From: Mesorhizobium sp. DCY119
GTDB taxonomy: Bacteria > Pseudomonadota > Alphaproteobacteria > Rhizobiales > Rhizobiaceae
Length of the DNA stretch: 64,000 nt
Direction: 5' to 3'
NCBI RefSeq assembly: GCF_003590645.1
Contig: NZ_CP031834.1
Span: 3,658,501 to 3,722,500 of the forward strand
The translations under genes and the position numbers were made by a program. The notes under the pieces are model-generated. The model saw nothing but the letters and a program-made list of their open reading frames with translations, ran no database searches and was not told the DNA's origin. This document shows, one piece after another, positions 41,127 through 51,245 of this stretch (position 1 is the stretch's first letter; each line of letters starts with the position of its first letter).

Positions 41127-42191
41127 TTAACCCGAAACCTTCCTGATCCATTGATCGATGCCGACAGCGCCGATAATCAGCATGCCGGTCAGCAGGACTT
41201 TCCATTGCGGGTCCGCGCCGAGCATGTTGAGACCCATGGACACGACGCCGACGATCATCGCGCCGAACAGCGTGCCGAGGATTGAGCCGCGTCCGCCGAA
41301 CAGCGAGATGCCGCCGATAACCGTCGCGGTGATTGCCTGCAGATTGTAGTCGGTGACTGCAGCTGACGGCGATATGGAGCCGTTGCGGCCGATGGAGACC
41401 CAGGCGGCAAAGGCAGCGATCAAGCCGGCCAGCGCATAGACCGCCATCAGAACCTTCTTGGTCTGGATGCCCGAAAGCTTCGCCGCCTCCGGATCATCGC
41501 CGACCGCATAGACATGCCGTCCCCACGCCGTGTGGTTCAGCACGTACCAAAGCACCAGCACCAGAACCACCATCGCGATCACGCCAAGTGTCAGAACCGC
41601 GGTCCCGACTTTGAAGTTGACGCCAAAAAGGTGAAGCAGCGGCGCCTGCGCTGCCACGTCCGCGTCCCGGATCGTCTGATTGGCCGAATAGATGAAATTC
41701 GTGGCCATCACGATGTTCCAGGTGCCGAGCGTGACGATGAAGGGCGGCAGTTTCATATACGCGACGAGCGCGCCATTCAGCAGGCCGCAAAGCGTACCCA
41801 CGCCGAGGCCGATCGCAACCGCAAGCGGCGTCGGAAGGCCGTAGGTCACGGCGCAATTGCCCATGACCACCGCGGAGAAAACCATGATGACGCCGATCGA
41901 GAGATCGATGCCGGCAGTCAGGATCACCAGTGTCTGCGCCGCGCCCAATATGCCGACGATAGCGATCTGCTGGAGGATGAGCGTGAGCGTGTAGGATGAA
42001 AAGAAGCGTCCGCCTATCGCGATGCCGAAAATGGCTACGGAGAGAATGAGGACGATCAGCGGCACAGCTGCCGGGGTCGAATGCAGAAAGTGCTGGATGC
42101 GCTTCAGCACCGAAACGCCATGATCCTCGAAAGAGGCGACATTGGTGTCGCTGCTCGAGAGAACCTTTTCGAATTCCTGGGCTTGAGCCAT
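41127..42191 (-). CDS. frcC: Fructose ABC transporter permease
   Basis: The 354-residue protein has about ten hydrophobic segments and the CUT2/RbsC family motifs AGIDLSIGVIMVFSA and GGISLFGGRGSILGTLFGA. GGGAGGA precedes the ATG. The N-terminal ~40 residues are hydrophilic and cytoplasmic. Substrate identity (fructose, possibly with ribose or mannose as in S. meliloti) rests on the neighbouring fructokinase and binding protein. Confidence 0.9.
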   Translation of the reverse strand: MAQAQEFEKVLSSSDTNVASFEDHGVSVLKRIQHFLHSTPAAVPLIVLILSVAIFGIAIGGRFFSSYTLTLILQQIAIVGILGAAQTLVILTAGIDLSIGVIMVFSAVVMGNCAVTYGLPTPLAVAIGLGVGTLCGLLNGALVAYMKLPPFIVTLGTWNIVMATNFIYSANQTIRDADVAAQAPLLHLFGVNFKVGTAVLTLGVIAMVVLVLVLWYVLNHTAWGRHVYAVGDDPEAAKLSGIQTKKVLMAVYALAGLIAAFAAWVSIGRNGSISPSAAVTDYNLQAITATVIGGISLFGGRGSILGTLFGAMIVGVVSMGLNMLGADPQWKVLLTGMLIIGAVGIDQWIRKVSG

Positions 42192-42254
42192 TTGTTCCTC
42201 CCACCTGCGTCAAGAAATGCGCAGGAGTTTTCGCTGAGCGCGCATCGGTCTGCG

Positions 42255-42323
42255 CCGGATTAGGGAGCGCGCTCGGCGCCCCCATCGTCCGCCCAATCCG
42301 GCCGGTGATCAAGTCCCGGCCGG
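42255..42323 (-). promoter_or_regulatory. Stem-loops between frcB and frcC
   Basis: CCGGATTAGGG (42255-42265) pairs with CCCAATCCGG (42292-42301) with one bulge, and the self-complementary CCGGCCGG at 42298-42305 can pair with its copy at 42316-42323. The two hairpins share bases, so they are alternatives. Their place after the binding-protein gene suggests mRNA protection and lower permease expression. Confidence 0.65.
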
Positions 42324-42349
42324 TATCCAAAGAAAGGTTCAGGCCGCAA

Positions 42350-43384
42350 TCAGCCCCAGCACTTGGCCGTGCCTTCTTTCGTATCGATCGACTTGACGCC
42401 CTCGGCGGGCTTGTCGGTCACCAGATTGACGCCTGTGTCGAAGAATTCCTTGCCCTCGGTGGGCTTGGGCTTGGTACCGTCCTTGGCGAAGTTGGCGATC
42501 GCCTCGATGCCGAGTGCAGCCATCTGCAACGGATATTGCTGCGATGTGGCTCCGATCACGCCTTCGGCCACGGACTTCACGCCCGGGCAGCCGCCATCGA
42601 CGGAGACGATCAGGACATTGCCTTCCATGCCGACAGCCTTGAGCGCCTGATAGGCGCCGACTGCGGCAGGTTCGTTGATCGTGTGGATGACGTTGATCGA
42701 CGGGTCCTTCTGGAGAAGGTTTTCCATCGCCTTGCGGCCACCCTCTTCATTGCCGTTGGTCACGTCGTGGCCGACGATGCGCGCATCGTCCTCATCGCCG
42801 ATCTTGGCCGGGTCTTTCGGGTCGATACCGAAGCCGATCATGAAGCCCTGGTCGCGAAGCACGTCGACGGAGGGCTGCGACGGCGTCAGATCGAGGAAGC
42901 CGATCTTGGCATCCTTGGCCTTATCGCCGAGTGTCGCGGCAGCCCAGGCGCCGATCAACTTTCCAGCCTCGAGATTGTCCGTGGCGAATGTGGCGTCGGC
43001 GGCATCGAGCGGGTCCAGCGGCGTGTCGAGCGCGATCACCAGCAGTCCGGCGTCGCGGGCTTTCTTGACCGAGGGCACGATGCCCGCGGTATCGGACGCT
43101 GCGATCAGGATGCCCTTGGCGCCGTCGGCGATGCAGCTTTCGATCGCCGCAACCTGGCTTTCGGAGTCGCCGTCGATCTTGCCGGCGTAGCTTTTGAGAT
43201 TGACACCCAGTTCCTTGGCCTTGGCCGTGGCGCCTTCCTTCATCTTGACGAAGAATGGGTTGGTGTCGGTCTTGGTGATCAGGCAGGCGCTTACGTCGGC
43301 GGCCGACGCAGGTGCTGCGAAAGTCATGAGCGCGGCAGCGGCAGCGCCGAAAACGGTCGACTTCAAGAATGCGATCTTGGTCAC
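42350..43384 (-). CDS. frcB: Fructose-binding periplasmic protein
   Basis: A GTG at 43384 preceded by GGGAGGA gives 344 residues with a signal peptide ([19 protein letters not shown]). The mature start [22 protein letters not shown] is the FrcB/RbsB type of periplasmic-binding protein 1. An upstream ATG at 43432 would add a basic extension without a ribosome site. It should bind fructose and pass it to FrcC/FrcA. It is transcribed away from the ROK regulator across an inverted repeat. Confidence 0.9.
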   Translation of the reverse strand: MTKIAFLKSTVFGAAAAALMTFAAPASAADVSACLITKTDTNPFFVKMKEGATAKAKELGVNLKSYAGKIDGDSESQVAAIESCIADGAKGILIAASDTAGIVPSVKKARDAGLLVIALDTPLDPLDAADATFATDNLEAGKLIGAWAAATLGDKAKDAKIGFLDLTPSQPSVDVLRDQGFMIGFGIDPKDPAKIGDEDDARIVGHDVTNGNEEGGRKAMENLLQKDPSINVIHTINEPAAVGAYQALKAVGMEGNVLIVSVDGGCPGVKSVAEGVIGATSQQYPLQMAALGIEAIANFAKDGTKPKPTEGKEFFDTGVNLVTDKPAEGVKSIDTKEGTAKCWG

Positions 43385-43498
43385 GGTATTCCTCCCAGTA
43401 AGAACAAACCAATGCCGTTTGGACATCGTCACACAGACGCCGAGGCACCTTGTCCCGCCCCGATCATCTGCCGCTAGAAAACATCAGCCAAACCGATC

Positions 43499-43534
43499 TG
43501 TCAATAATTAAATCACTCTTATTTATTATTGACA
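43499..43534. promoter_or_regulatory. Inverted repeat operator between frcB and the ROK gene
   Basis: TGTCAATAATTAAAT (43499-43513) and ATTTATTATTGACA (43521-43534) form an AT-rich inverted repeat with one extra base in the left arm. Each arm contains TTGACA on the strand reading toward its gene, so both divergent promoters would be covered by the regulator bound here. Confidence 0.65.
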
Positions 43535-43597
43535 AAAGGGCCTTGCCTTGCGCATTGTTTCTGCAAAAAGACATCAGGAATGACGGGAGGAAGATGG

Positions 43598-44827
43598 GTG
43601 GAGACTGGCGACCCCGGGCGCAATTCGCCCCTTTTGGCTGACAGCCATTTTCATCGCGGCACGAACCAGAGCGGCATGCGCGATCACAACGAGCGGCTGG
43701 TGCTTTCGCTCGTGCGCCAGCATGGCAGCCTCGCCAAGACCGACATTGCCCGCATGACGCGACTGTCGGCGCAGACCGTGTCGGTAATCATGCGCGAACT
43801 GGAAGAGGACGGGCTACTGCTGCGGCAGGAACCCATTCGCGGCAAGATCGGACAGCCCTCCATCCCGATGGCGCTGAACCCAGAGGGCGCATATTTCCTC
43901 GGCCTGAAAATCGGGCGGCGCAGCGCCGAACTGGTGCTGATCGACTTTCTCGGCAACATCCGGTCGATGCGCCAGCACTCCTACCGTTATCCGGCTCCGC
44001 GCGAGACGGTGCAGTTCGCCATGACGGGCATTGCCGAGATGCGCGCAAGCCTGGACCCCAAGCAGGACCGGCGAGTCGCCGGCCTCGGCATCGCCATGCC
44101 TTTCGAATTGTGGAACTGGGCCGACACCGCCGGCGCGCCGCGCGAGATCATGGACGAATGGCGCCGCTGCGACATCCGTGCTGAAATCCAGGCGCAATGC
44201 GGCTTTCCCGTCTATCTGCAGAACGATGCGACATCGGCCTGCGGCGCGGAACTGGTGTTCGGGCATACAGGTGGCCTTCGAGATTTCATCTATTTCTACA
44301 TCGGAGCCTTCGCCGGCGGCGGTATCGTCCTCAACGGCGCGCTCTATGGCGGGCGCACGGGCAATGCGGGCGCGCTGGGCTCGATGCCCATCCCCAATCC
44401 CGGCGGCCGTGCCACCCAGCTCATCAATGTCGCGTCCATCGCCATTCTTGAGAAGGTGCTGCTTGCGCGTGATGTCGATGCTTCCTTCCTGTGGACATCG
44501 CCCAATGACTGGGGCGATATCGGCGCCGAGCTCGACCAATGGATCGCCAGCGCCGCCGATGCGCTGGCCTATACGATCGTCTCGTCTTCCGCCGTCATCG
44601 ACTTCGAAGCCGCGGTGATCGACGGCTGGATGCCGACTGCGGTCAGAAAGCGGCTGGTCGACGCGGTCAGGCAGGCGCTTTCCGAGATCAATGTCGAGGG
44701 CTTGCAGGTTCCCGATATCCGCGAGGGAACGGTGGGCATCAACGCCCGCGCGCTTGGCGGCGCCAGCCTGCCGCTTTCTGAGCGCTTTCTCGTCGGTGCA
44801 GCCACCACTTCATCGAAGGGCGCGTGA
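43598..44827 (+). CDS. frcR: ROK-family sugar regulator
   Basis: The GTG at 43598 follows GGGAGGAAG with a proper 5-base spacing and gives 409 residues; the upstream ATG at 43580 overlaps that ribosome site. The N-terminal winged helix (LVRQHGSLAKTDIARMTRLSAQTVSVIMREL) is followed by the ROK sugar-kinase-like domain (GLGIAMPFELWN, LQNDATSACGAELVFG). The typical ROK zinc motif CxCGxxxC is not seen. It probably senses fructose or a phosphorylated derivative and controls both frc arms through the palindrome. Confidence 0.83.
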   Translation: METGDPGRNSPLLADSHFHRGTNQSGMRDHNERLVLSLVRQHGSLAKTDIARMTRLSAQTVSVIMRELEEDGLLLRQEPIRGKIGQPSIPMALNPEGAYFLGLKIGRRSAELVLIDFLGNIRSMRQHSYRYPAPRETVQFAMTGIAEMRASLDPKQDRRVAGLGIAMPFELWNWADTAGAPREIMDEWRRCDIRAEIQAQCGFPVYLQNDATSACGAELVFGHTGGLRDFIYFYIGAFAGGGIVLNGALYGGRTGNAGALGSMPIPNPGGRATQLINVASIAILEKVLLARDVDASFLWTSPNDWGDIGAELDQWIASAADALAYTIVSSSAVIDFEAAVIDGWMPTAVRKRLVDAVRQALSEINVEGLQVPDIREGTVGINARALGGASLPLSERFLVGAATTSSKGA

Positions 44828-44932
44828 CTAGATGCCGTACCGCCTCCCCCATCTTGCGGTCGATGCGCACCGGGCTTATTCCGGCGCTCTCGGCCATAAC
44901 CACTTCTTTTACTGACAAGCGAGAAAACGAGC

Positions 44933-45856
44933 ATGATCCTGTGTTGCGGCGAAGCCCTGATCGACATGCTGCCGCGTGAAAGCACGGCCGGCGAGCCGTC
45001 CTTCGCGCCCTATGCCGGCGGCGCCGTCTTCAACTCGGCCATCGCGCTCGGGCGGCTGGGCGTGCCGGTCGAATTTTTCTCGGGCTTGTCCTCGGACCTT
45101 TTCGGCCAGCAGATCCGCGACGTTCTGGCATCGAGCAATGTCGGTTCGCGCTATGCCGACGTCTCTTCGCGCCCGACCACGCTTGCCTTCGTCCGTCTCG
45201 CCGACGGCCACGCCACCTACACCTTCTATGACGAGAACACCGCCGGCCGGATGCTGACGGAGGCCGATCTACCGGTGTTCGAAGATGATATCGACGCCAT
45301 GCTGTTCGGCGCGATCAGCCTGATCCCTGAGCCGTCAGGTTCCGCCTACGAGGCGCTGATGCGCCGCGAGCACGATCGTCGTGTGACGATGCTCGACCCC
45401 AACATCCGGCCCGGTTTCATTCCGGACAAGGAAAAGCATCTCGACCGTATCCGCCGCATGATGGCGATGGCCGACATCGTGAAGCTGTCCGACGAGGATC
45501 TTTCCTGGTTCGGCCATGAAGGACCGCAGGAAGACCTCATCCATGACTGGCTGCAAAGCGGCCCGAAGCTGATCGTGGTGACGCGCGGAGCCGAAGGCGC
45601 GACCGGCTATACCAAGCGCCACACCGTTTCGGTGAAGCCGAACCGCGTCGCTGTCGTCGATACGGTCGGGGCCGGCGACACTTTCAACGCCGGCATCCTT
45701 GCCTCGCTCCACGACCAGGGCGTCTTGACCAAAGATGGGCTGGAAGAGCTTTCGGACACCGCAATTCATGAGGCGTTGACGCTTGGCTCCAAGGCTGCGG
45801 CGATCACCGTTTCCCGCGCCGGCGCGAACCCGCCCTGGCGGCACGAGATCGAATAG
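44933..45856 (+). CDS. frcK: PfkB-family fructokinase
   Basis: The 307-residue kinase has the N-terminal glycine pair in YAGGAVFNSAIALGRLG and the C-terminal PfkB signature DTVGAGDTFNAGIL with catalytic base Asp249. It would phosphorylate the fructose imported by FrcABC, most likely at C6. It lies about 105 bases behind the ROK gene on the same strand, matching the regulator-kinase pairing of rhizobial fructose loci. Confidence 0.9.
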   Translation: MILCCGEALIDMLPRESTAGEPSFAPYAGGAVFNSAIALGRLGVPVEFFSGLSSDLFGQQIRDVLASSNVGSRYADVSSRPTTLAFVRLADGHATYTFYDENTAGRMLTEADLPVFEDDIDAMLFGAISLIPEPSGSAYEALMRREHDRRVTMLDPNIRPGFIPDKEKHLDRIRRMMAMADIVKLSDEDLSWFGHEGPQEDLIHDWLQSGPKLIVVTRGAEGATGYTKRHTVSVKPNRVAVVDTVGAGDTFNAGILASLHDQGVLTKDGLEELSDTAIHEALTLGSKAAAITVSRAGANPPWRHEIE

Positions 45857-46088
45857 GCCTGCGGGTCCGATCACATTATATTTCGCCTTAGCGTAAAAGA
45901 GCCCGGCTCAAGCCTGCCGAACGGCAATCGTTGCCTCATTTCCGGTCACTTTGTCGGCAAAATTCGCGAGTGCCGGTAACGAGCTTGCACCGTCCGCCGG
46001 GCAGCCATGCGCGAGCCAATCTTTCTCCCCCGGTTCAACTCTGCTATCAGCCGCCCTATATCCCGAAAAACAGGACTTCGGAGCACCT

Positions 46089-47231
46089 ATGCAATTCATC
46101 GATCTCGGCGCGCAGCGCGACAGAATCCGCGACCGTCTGGACGCCGCCATCGACCGTGTCGTCGATGAGGGCAAATATATCCTCGGACCGCAGGTCACCG
46201 AATTCGAGCAGAAGCTTGCCGCCTATGTCGGCGTGAAGAACGTCGTCGCCTGCGCCAATGGCACCGACGCGCTGCTGCTGCCGCTGCTGGCTTCCGGCAT
46301 TGGCCCCGGCGACGCAGTGTTCGTGCCGAGCTTCACCTTCGCGGCGACCGCGGAAGTGGTGGCACTGGCCAAGGCCGAACCGGTGTTCATCGACGTTGAC
46401 GCAGAGACCTACAATATCGACATTGCAAGCCTTGAAGCTGCAATCGCCATGATCAAGGCGGAAGGCCGTCTCAAGCCGCGCGCCATCATCCCGGTCGATC
46501 TGTTCGGCCTCGGCGCAAACTATGCCGCAATCGCCGAGATCGCCGAGCGCGAGAACCTTCTGGTGATCGAGGATGCGGCGCAGGCCATCGGCGGCTCGAT
46601 CGACGGCAAGATGTGCGCTTCCTTCGGCAAGGTCGCCTCGACCAGCTTCTACCCCGCCAAGCCGCTCGGCTGCTATGGCGACGGCGGCGCGATGTTCACC
46701 AATGACGACGAATTCGCCGCGCGCCTGCGTTCCTTCGCCTTCCACGGCAAAGGCGAGACCCAGTATGACAACGTCCATGTCGGCTTGAATTCGCGCCTCG
46801 ACACACTGCAGGCGGCGATCCTGATCGAGAAGCTGGCCATCCTCGAGGACGAGATGGTGGCGCGCCAGAAGGTCGCCCAGCGCTATCGCGACGGTCTCCA
46901 CAATGTCGTTAAGGTCGCCCACGTCCCGGAAGGTCACCGTTCGGCCTGGGCGCAATATGCGATCGAGACCCCGCACCGCGACGCGCTGAAGGCGCATCTG
47001 CAGGAAAAGGGCATTCCGTCGGTGATCTATTACGTGAAGCCGCTGCATCAGCAGGTGGCTTACAGGGATTATCCGGTTGCGCCCGGCGGCTTGCCAGTCT
47101 CGGAAGCACTGCCCACGCGTATCCTGTGCCTGCCGATGCATGCCTATCTGTCGGCTGAAGATCAGGACCGCATCATCAGCACGATCAGCGATTTCATCGC
47201 CTCGAAATCGGCACAGCACGCGGCCGAGTAA
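46089..47231 (+). CDS. DegT/DnrJ/EryC1/StrS aminotransferase
   Basis: The 380-residue PLP enzyme starts MQFIDLGAQRDRIRDRL at 46089. It has the sugar-aminotransferase features: NGTDALLL, VFVPSFTFAATAEVV, VIEDAAQAIGG and the PLP Lys191 in STSFYPAKPLG. It likely transfers an amino group from glutamate to a nucleotide-linked keto-sugar, making a dideoxy-amino sugar for surface polysaccharide. The donor sugar is unknown. It is convergent with cysQ and close to the cys and O-antigen-ligase-like genes. Confidence 0.88.
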   Translation: MQFIDLGAQRDRIRDRLDAAIDRVVDEGKYILGPQVTEFEQKLAAYVGVKNVVACANGTDALLLPLLASGIGPGDAVFVPSFTFAATAEVVALAKAEPVFIDVDAETYNIDIASLEAAIAMIKAEGRLKPRAIIPVDLFGLGANYAAIAEIAERENLLVIEDAAQAIGGSIDGKMCASFGKVASTSFYPAKPLGCYGDGGAMFTNDDEFAARLRSFAFHGKGETQYDNVHVGLNSRLDTLQAAILIEKLAILEDEMVARQKVAQRYRDGLHNVVKVAHVPEGHRSAWAQYAIETPHRDALKAHLQEKGIPSVIYYVKPLHQQVAYRDYPVAPGGLPVSEALPTRILCLPMHAYLSAEDQDRIISTISDFIASKSAQHAAE

Positions 47232-47249
47232 TCCGGCCCGCCGGCGCGT

Positions 47250-48104
47250 TCAGAATAGTGGCGCGCCGAAAACCCGGCCCGTCGCGATGAAGGACGGGTT
47301 GGCGAAATCGGCATCATGCGCCTGGTTGCGCTTGCCATAGATCAGCGGCTTGCCGTCGGTGGTCTTGGTGGTGCCGCCGGCGGCACGCAGAATGGCGTCG
47401 CCCGCCGCCGTGTCCCATTCCATGGTGCGGCTGAAGCGCGGATAGACATCCGCCTCGCCCACGGCCAACAGGCAAAACTTCAACGACGAGCCGACCGAAA
47501 CGATCTCCGCCGCCTCGATCTTGCGGATGAACGCATCCGTTTCCGGCGTGCGGTGCGAACGGCTGGCGACTATGGTCAGCGGCGTGCGCCCGTCCCGCAC
47601 GGCGATCTTGCGGCGGCCGGCGATCGTCAAATCCTCGCCAACGGTAATCGCTTCGGCCCTGCCCGGCCGGCCTGAAAAGAACCGCCCGCTGCAGGGCGCA
47701 TAGACCACGCCGATCTCCGGCACGTCGCCGCGGATCAGGGCGATGTTGACGGTGAAATCGGCATTGCCTTTGACGAATTCCTTCGTCCCGTCAAGCGGAT
47801 CGATCAGGAAGAAGGCACGTCCCAGAGCAGGCGCCTCGATGCCCTCGGAGGCCTCTTCCTCGGCAACACAGGGAATATCGGGAAATTCGGCGCGCAATCC
47901 TTCAAGGATCAGCTTTTCGGCAGCGCGGTCGGCCTCGGTGACGGGCGAGCAATCCGCCTTCTCTTCGACGGACATCTTCGAATGGAAGACTTCCATGATG
48001 ACGCGGCCTGCATCCAGCGCCAGCCGCTCGAAGACAGCTAGGATCGCTTCGTTGTCAGATACCGCCGCCGTCGTCGTATTGTTGATCTGCAATGTCACGC
48101 TCAC
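47250..48104 (-). CDS. cysQ: 3'(2'),5'-bisphosphate nucleotidase CysQ
   Basis: The GTG at 48104 gives 284 residues but the true start may be a few codons later (GTG at 48098), because the frame overlaps cysN-C by 50 bases and the ribosome site is weak. The inositol-phosphatase fold is shown by [23 protein letters not shown] (metal site) and [11 protein letters not shown]. It hydrolyses PAP to AMP, clearing the by-product of PAPS use. The overlap couples it to the PAPS-synthesis gene. Confidence 0.87.
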   Translation of the reverse strand: MSVTLQINNTTTAAVSDNEAILAVFERLALDAGRVIMEVFHSKMSVEEKADCSPVTEADRAAEKLILEGLRAEFPDIPCVAEEEASEGIEAPALGRAFFLIDPLDGTKEFVKGNADFTVNIALIRGDVPEIGVVYAPCSGRFFSGRPGRAEAITVGEDLTIAGRRKIAVRDGRTPLTIVASRSHRTPETDAFIRKIEAAEIVSVGSSLKFCLLAVGEADVYPRFSRTMEWDTAAGDAILRAAGGTTKTTDGKPLIYGKRNQAHDADFANPSFIATGRVFGAPLF

Positions 48105-49992
48105 TCAGCCAGCCTTCGAGTATATCTACCATCTCTTCAGGCGTTCTGCCGAGCGTTTGCAAGTGGATTTCCGGCTTTTCCGGTGCTTCGTAGGGCGAAT
48201 CCACGCCGGTGAAGTTCTTGATCTCGCCGTTCAGCGCGCGTGCATAGAGCCCTTTCGGATCGCGGCTGGCGCATTCCTCGAACGGCGTGTCGACGAACAC
48301 CTCGACGAATTCACCCTCCTCCAGCAGTTCGCGCGCCAGTTGGCGCTCAGCACGGAACGGCGAGATGAAGGACACCAGCACGACCAGACCGGCGTCGGCC
48401 ATCAGCTTCGCCACTTCGGCGACGCGGCGGATATTTTCCACGCGGTCCGCGTCGGTGAAACCGAGATCGCGGTTGAGGCCATGACGGACATTGTCGCCGT
48501 CGAGGATGTAGGTGTGGCGGCCGGTGGCGTGCAGCTTCTTTTCGAGCAGGTTTGCAATGGTCGATTTGCCGGAGCCTGACAGGCCGGTGAACCACAGCAC
48601 GGTCGGCTTCTGATGCTTGGCGGCGGCGCGGGAATGCTTCGTCACATCCAGCGACTGCCAGTGGATATTATCGGCGCGGCGCAGCGTGTGCAGGATCATG
48701 CCGGCGCCGACGGTCGCATTGGTCAGCCGGTCGATCAGGATGAACGCGCCCGTCGTACGGTTATCGGCGAAGGTGTCGAAAGCCAGCGGCGACTGGGCCG
48801 AAATATTACAGACGCCGACCTCGTTCATCTCGAGCGACTTCGCGGCCTCATGCGCGAAGTCATTGACGTTCAAGCGGTATTTCAAATCGGTGACGGTGGC
48901 GTTGGCCTGATCCGTCTCGGTGCGCAGGATGTAGGAACGTCCCGGCAGCAGCGCCTGCTCGTCGAACCAGACGATGTTCGCTGTAAACTGGTCGGCGACC
49001 TGCGGGCGAGCGGATGGCGCAACCAGAAGATTGCCGCGCGAAACCTCGACCTCATCCTCCAGAACGATGGTGACCGCCTGGCCTTCGACGGCCTGCTTCA
49101 GGTCGCCACCGCTTGCGACGATGCGCTTTATCTTGGAGAACTTGCCGGACTTGGCGACAACAATCTCGTCACCCTGCGCGATCGAACCGGAGGCGACAGT
49201 GCCGGCAAAGCCACGGAAATCCAGGTTCGGGCGGTTCACATATTGCACCGGAAAGCGGAACGGCTTTTCGATCGCGGCGCGGTCGACATCCACGGTTTCC
49301 AGATGCTCGACCAGCGTCGGCCCAGCATACCAGCCCAGTTTCTCGGAGCGCCGGGTGACGTTGTCGCCATAGCGTGCCGACATCGGGATAGGTGCGATGC
49401 TCTCGAAACCGAGATCCTTGGCGAACTCCGAATACTCGGCCACGATCCGCTCGAACACCTTGCGGTCGAACCCAACCAGATCGATCTTGTTGACCGCCAG
49501 AACGATGTGACGAATGCCGAGCAGCGAGGCAATGATGGAATGGCGGCGCGTCTGGCGCAGAACGCCCTGACGCGCATCGATCAGCACAATGGCGAGGTCG
49601 GCGGTGGAGGCACCCGTCGCCATGTTGCGCGTATACTGCTCATGGCCCGGCGTGTCGGCAACGATGAACTTGCGCTTGGGCGTGGCGAAGAAGCGGTAGG
49701 CGACGTCGATGGTGATGCCCTGCTCGCGCTCGGCCTCCAGCCCGTCGACCAGCAGCGCGAAGTCGATATCGTCACCGGTCGTGCCGTGCTTGCGCGAGTC
49801 GCGCTCCAGCGTCGCGAGCTGATCCTCGAAAATCTGCTTGGTATCCGAAAGCAGGCGGCCGATCAGCGTCGACTTGCCATCGTCGACCGATCCGCAGGTG
49901 AGGAAGCGCAGCAACGACTTCTGTTCCTGGCTTGCCAGGTATTCGCGCACCGTGTCTGTCGCGACGAGATTTTCGGCCATGATGTGGCGCAT
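48055..49992 (-). CDS. cysNC: Bifunctional sulfate adenylyltransferase subunit 1 / APS kinase
   Basis: The 645-residue protein starts at 49992 ([11 protein letters not shown] at 49980 is the alternative). Residues 1 to about 455 are CysN, an EF-Tu-like GTPase: [17 protein letters not shown] and NKID. The remainder is CysC with GLSGSGKST and [15 protein letters not shown]. Together with CysD it makes APS, and the kinase domain makes PAPS. This fused form equals rhizobial NodQ/CysNC. It starts 2 bases after cysD and overlaps cysQ. It lacks a PAPS reductase neighbour, so PAPS may serve sulfation as well as cysteine synthesis. Confidence 0.92.
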   Translation of the reverse strand: MRHIMAENLVATDTVREYLASQEQKSLLRFLTCGSVDDGKSTLIGRLLSDTKQIFEDQLATLERDSRKHGTTGDDIDFALLVDGLEAEREQGITIDVAYRFFATPKRKFIVADTPGHEQYTRNMATGASTADLAIVLIDARQGVLRQTRRHSIIASLLGIRHIVLAVNKIDLVGFDRKVFERIVAEYSEFAKDLGFESIAPIPMSARYGDNVTRRSEKLGWYAGPTLVEHLETVDVDRAAIEKPFRFPVQYVNRPNLDFRGFAGTVASGSIAQGDEIVVAKSGKFSKIKRIVASGGDLKQAVEGQAVTIVLEDEVEVSRGNLLVAPSARPQVADQFTANIVWFDEQALLPGRSYILRTETDQANATVTDLKYRLNVNDFAHEAAKSLEMNEVGVCNISAQSPLAFDTFADNRTTGAFILIDRLTNATVGAGMILHTLRRADNIHWQSLDVTKHSRAAAKHQKPTVLWFTGLSGSGKSTIANLLEKKLHATGRHTYILDGDNVRHGLNRDLGFTDADRVENIRRVAEVAKLMADAGLVVLVSFISPFRAERQLARELLEEGEFVEVFVDTPFEECASRDPKGLYARALNGEIKNFTGVDSPYEAPEKPEIHLQTLGRTPEEMVDILEGWLSERDIADQQYDDGGGI

Positions 49993-49994
49993 AC

Positions 49995-50900
49995 TCAAAA
50001 ATACCCTTCGCGCTTCTTCTTTTCCATCGAACCGGCTTCGTCTCGGTCGATCAGGCGGCCCTGGCGTTCGGACGTGCGGGCGATCAGCATTTCGCTGACG
50101 ATGCCGTCGAGATCGTCGGCGTCGGATTCGATCGCGCCGGTCAGCGGGTAGCAGCCAAGGGTACGGAAGCGGACGAGGCGATTCTCGACCTTCTCGCCGG
50201 GCCGCAGCTTCATGCGGTCATCGTCACGCAGGATGAGCATGCCGTCGCGTTCGACGACCGGGCGTTCCTTGGCGAAATACAGCGGCACGATGGGGATATC
50301 TTCCTGCAAAATGTATTGCCAGATATCGAGCTCGGTCCAGTTCGACAGCGGGAAGACGCGGATCGATTCTCCCGCTGCGACGCGCGTGTTGAAGATTTTC
50401 CACATCTCCGGGCGCTGGTTCTTCGGGTCCCAGGCGTGGCTTGCATTGCGAAACGAGAAAATGCGCTCCTTGGCGCGCGACTTTTCCTCGTCGCGACGCG
50501 CACCGCCGAAGGCGGCATCGAAACCGTATTTGTCGAGCGCCTGGCGCAGGCCTACCGTCTTCATGACATGGGTATGCGTGTTCGAGCCATGGTCGAACGG
50601 GTTGATGCCGTCGCGGACGCCGTCTTCATTGATATGGACGAGAAGGTCGAAGCCCAGCTTCTCAGCCATGGAATCGCGAAACTCGATCATCTCGCGGAAC
50701 TTCCAGGTGGTGTCGACATGCAGGAAGGGAAACGGCGGCTTGGCCGGATAAAACGCCTTCATCGCCAGATGCAGCAGCACCGACGAATCCTTGCCGACGG
50801 AGTAGAGCATGACCGGCTTGGTGAAGGTCGCCGCCACCTCGCGGAATATATGGATCGCTTCGGCTTCGAGCCGATCGAGGTGGGATAGCTTGGCAAGCAT
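49995..50900 (-). CDS. cysD: Sulfate adenylyltransferase subunit 2
   Basis: The ATG at 50900 gives 301 residues beginning [18 protein letters not shown], which aligns with E. coli CysD. The ATP pyrophosphatase motif SVGKDSS is at about residues 36-42, and [24 protein letters not shown] and [25 protein letters not shown] agree with the family along its length. It adenylates sulfate to APS using the GTP-driven CysN. No strong ribosome site is visible, and a start at 50945 cannot be fully ruled out. Confidence 0.95.
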   Translation of the reverse strand: MLAKLSHLDRLEAEAIHIFREVAATFTKPVMLYSVGKDSSVLLHLAMKAFYPAKPPFPFLHVDTTWKFREMIEFRDSMAEKLGFDLLVHINEDGVRDGINPFDHGSNTHTHVMKTVGLRQALDKYGFDAAFGGARRDEEKSRAKERIFSFRNASHAWDPKNQRPEMWKIFNTRVAAGESIRVFPLSNWTELDIWQYILQEDIPIVPLYFAKERPVVERDGMLILRDDDRMKLRPGEKVENRLVRFRTLGCYPLTGAIESDADDLDGIVSEMLIARTSERQGRLIDRDEAGSMEKKKREGYF

Positions 50901-51245
50901 CGGAGGCCTTTGAAATTTGTCCGCTCGCGAAGCCTGCGACGGCAATATTCTGAATTTGGTGGAATTTTCTCACAAAACGCCTTGCGCTCAAGGAGAACGC
51001 TACCAAATTTGCCCGCACACGCGATTGGAACGTGCGCATTCGGGCGGCCTGTTGGAATCCTGTTCTCTTACCCGAAATCAACCTGCCCCAAGGCATGGAT
51101 ACGCAAATAGGCCGCAGGTGAAGACTGGGATTTGCATTGCGCTGTCGCCGGCCTCATGGCAGTTGATATGCAAGACGGCAGATGTGAGTAAAACTGTCAC
51201 GAAACGCTCGGGCTGCGGCTCAATTCTCGATACCGGAACAGCTTC
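50901..51245. other. Divergent spacer between cysD and the O-antigen-ligase-like gene
   Basis: This 345-base stretch is the presumed promoter region of the leftward cys operon and the rightward membrane-protein gene. I saw no riboswitch, hairpin or clear promoter pair in it. Confidence 0.5.
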
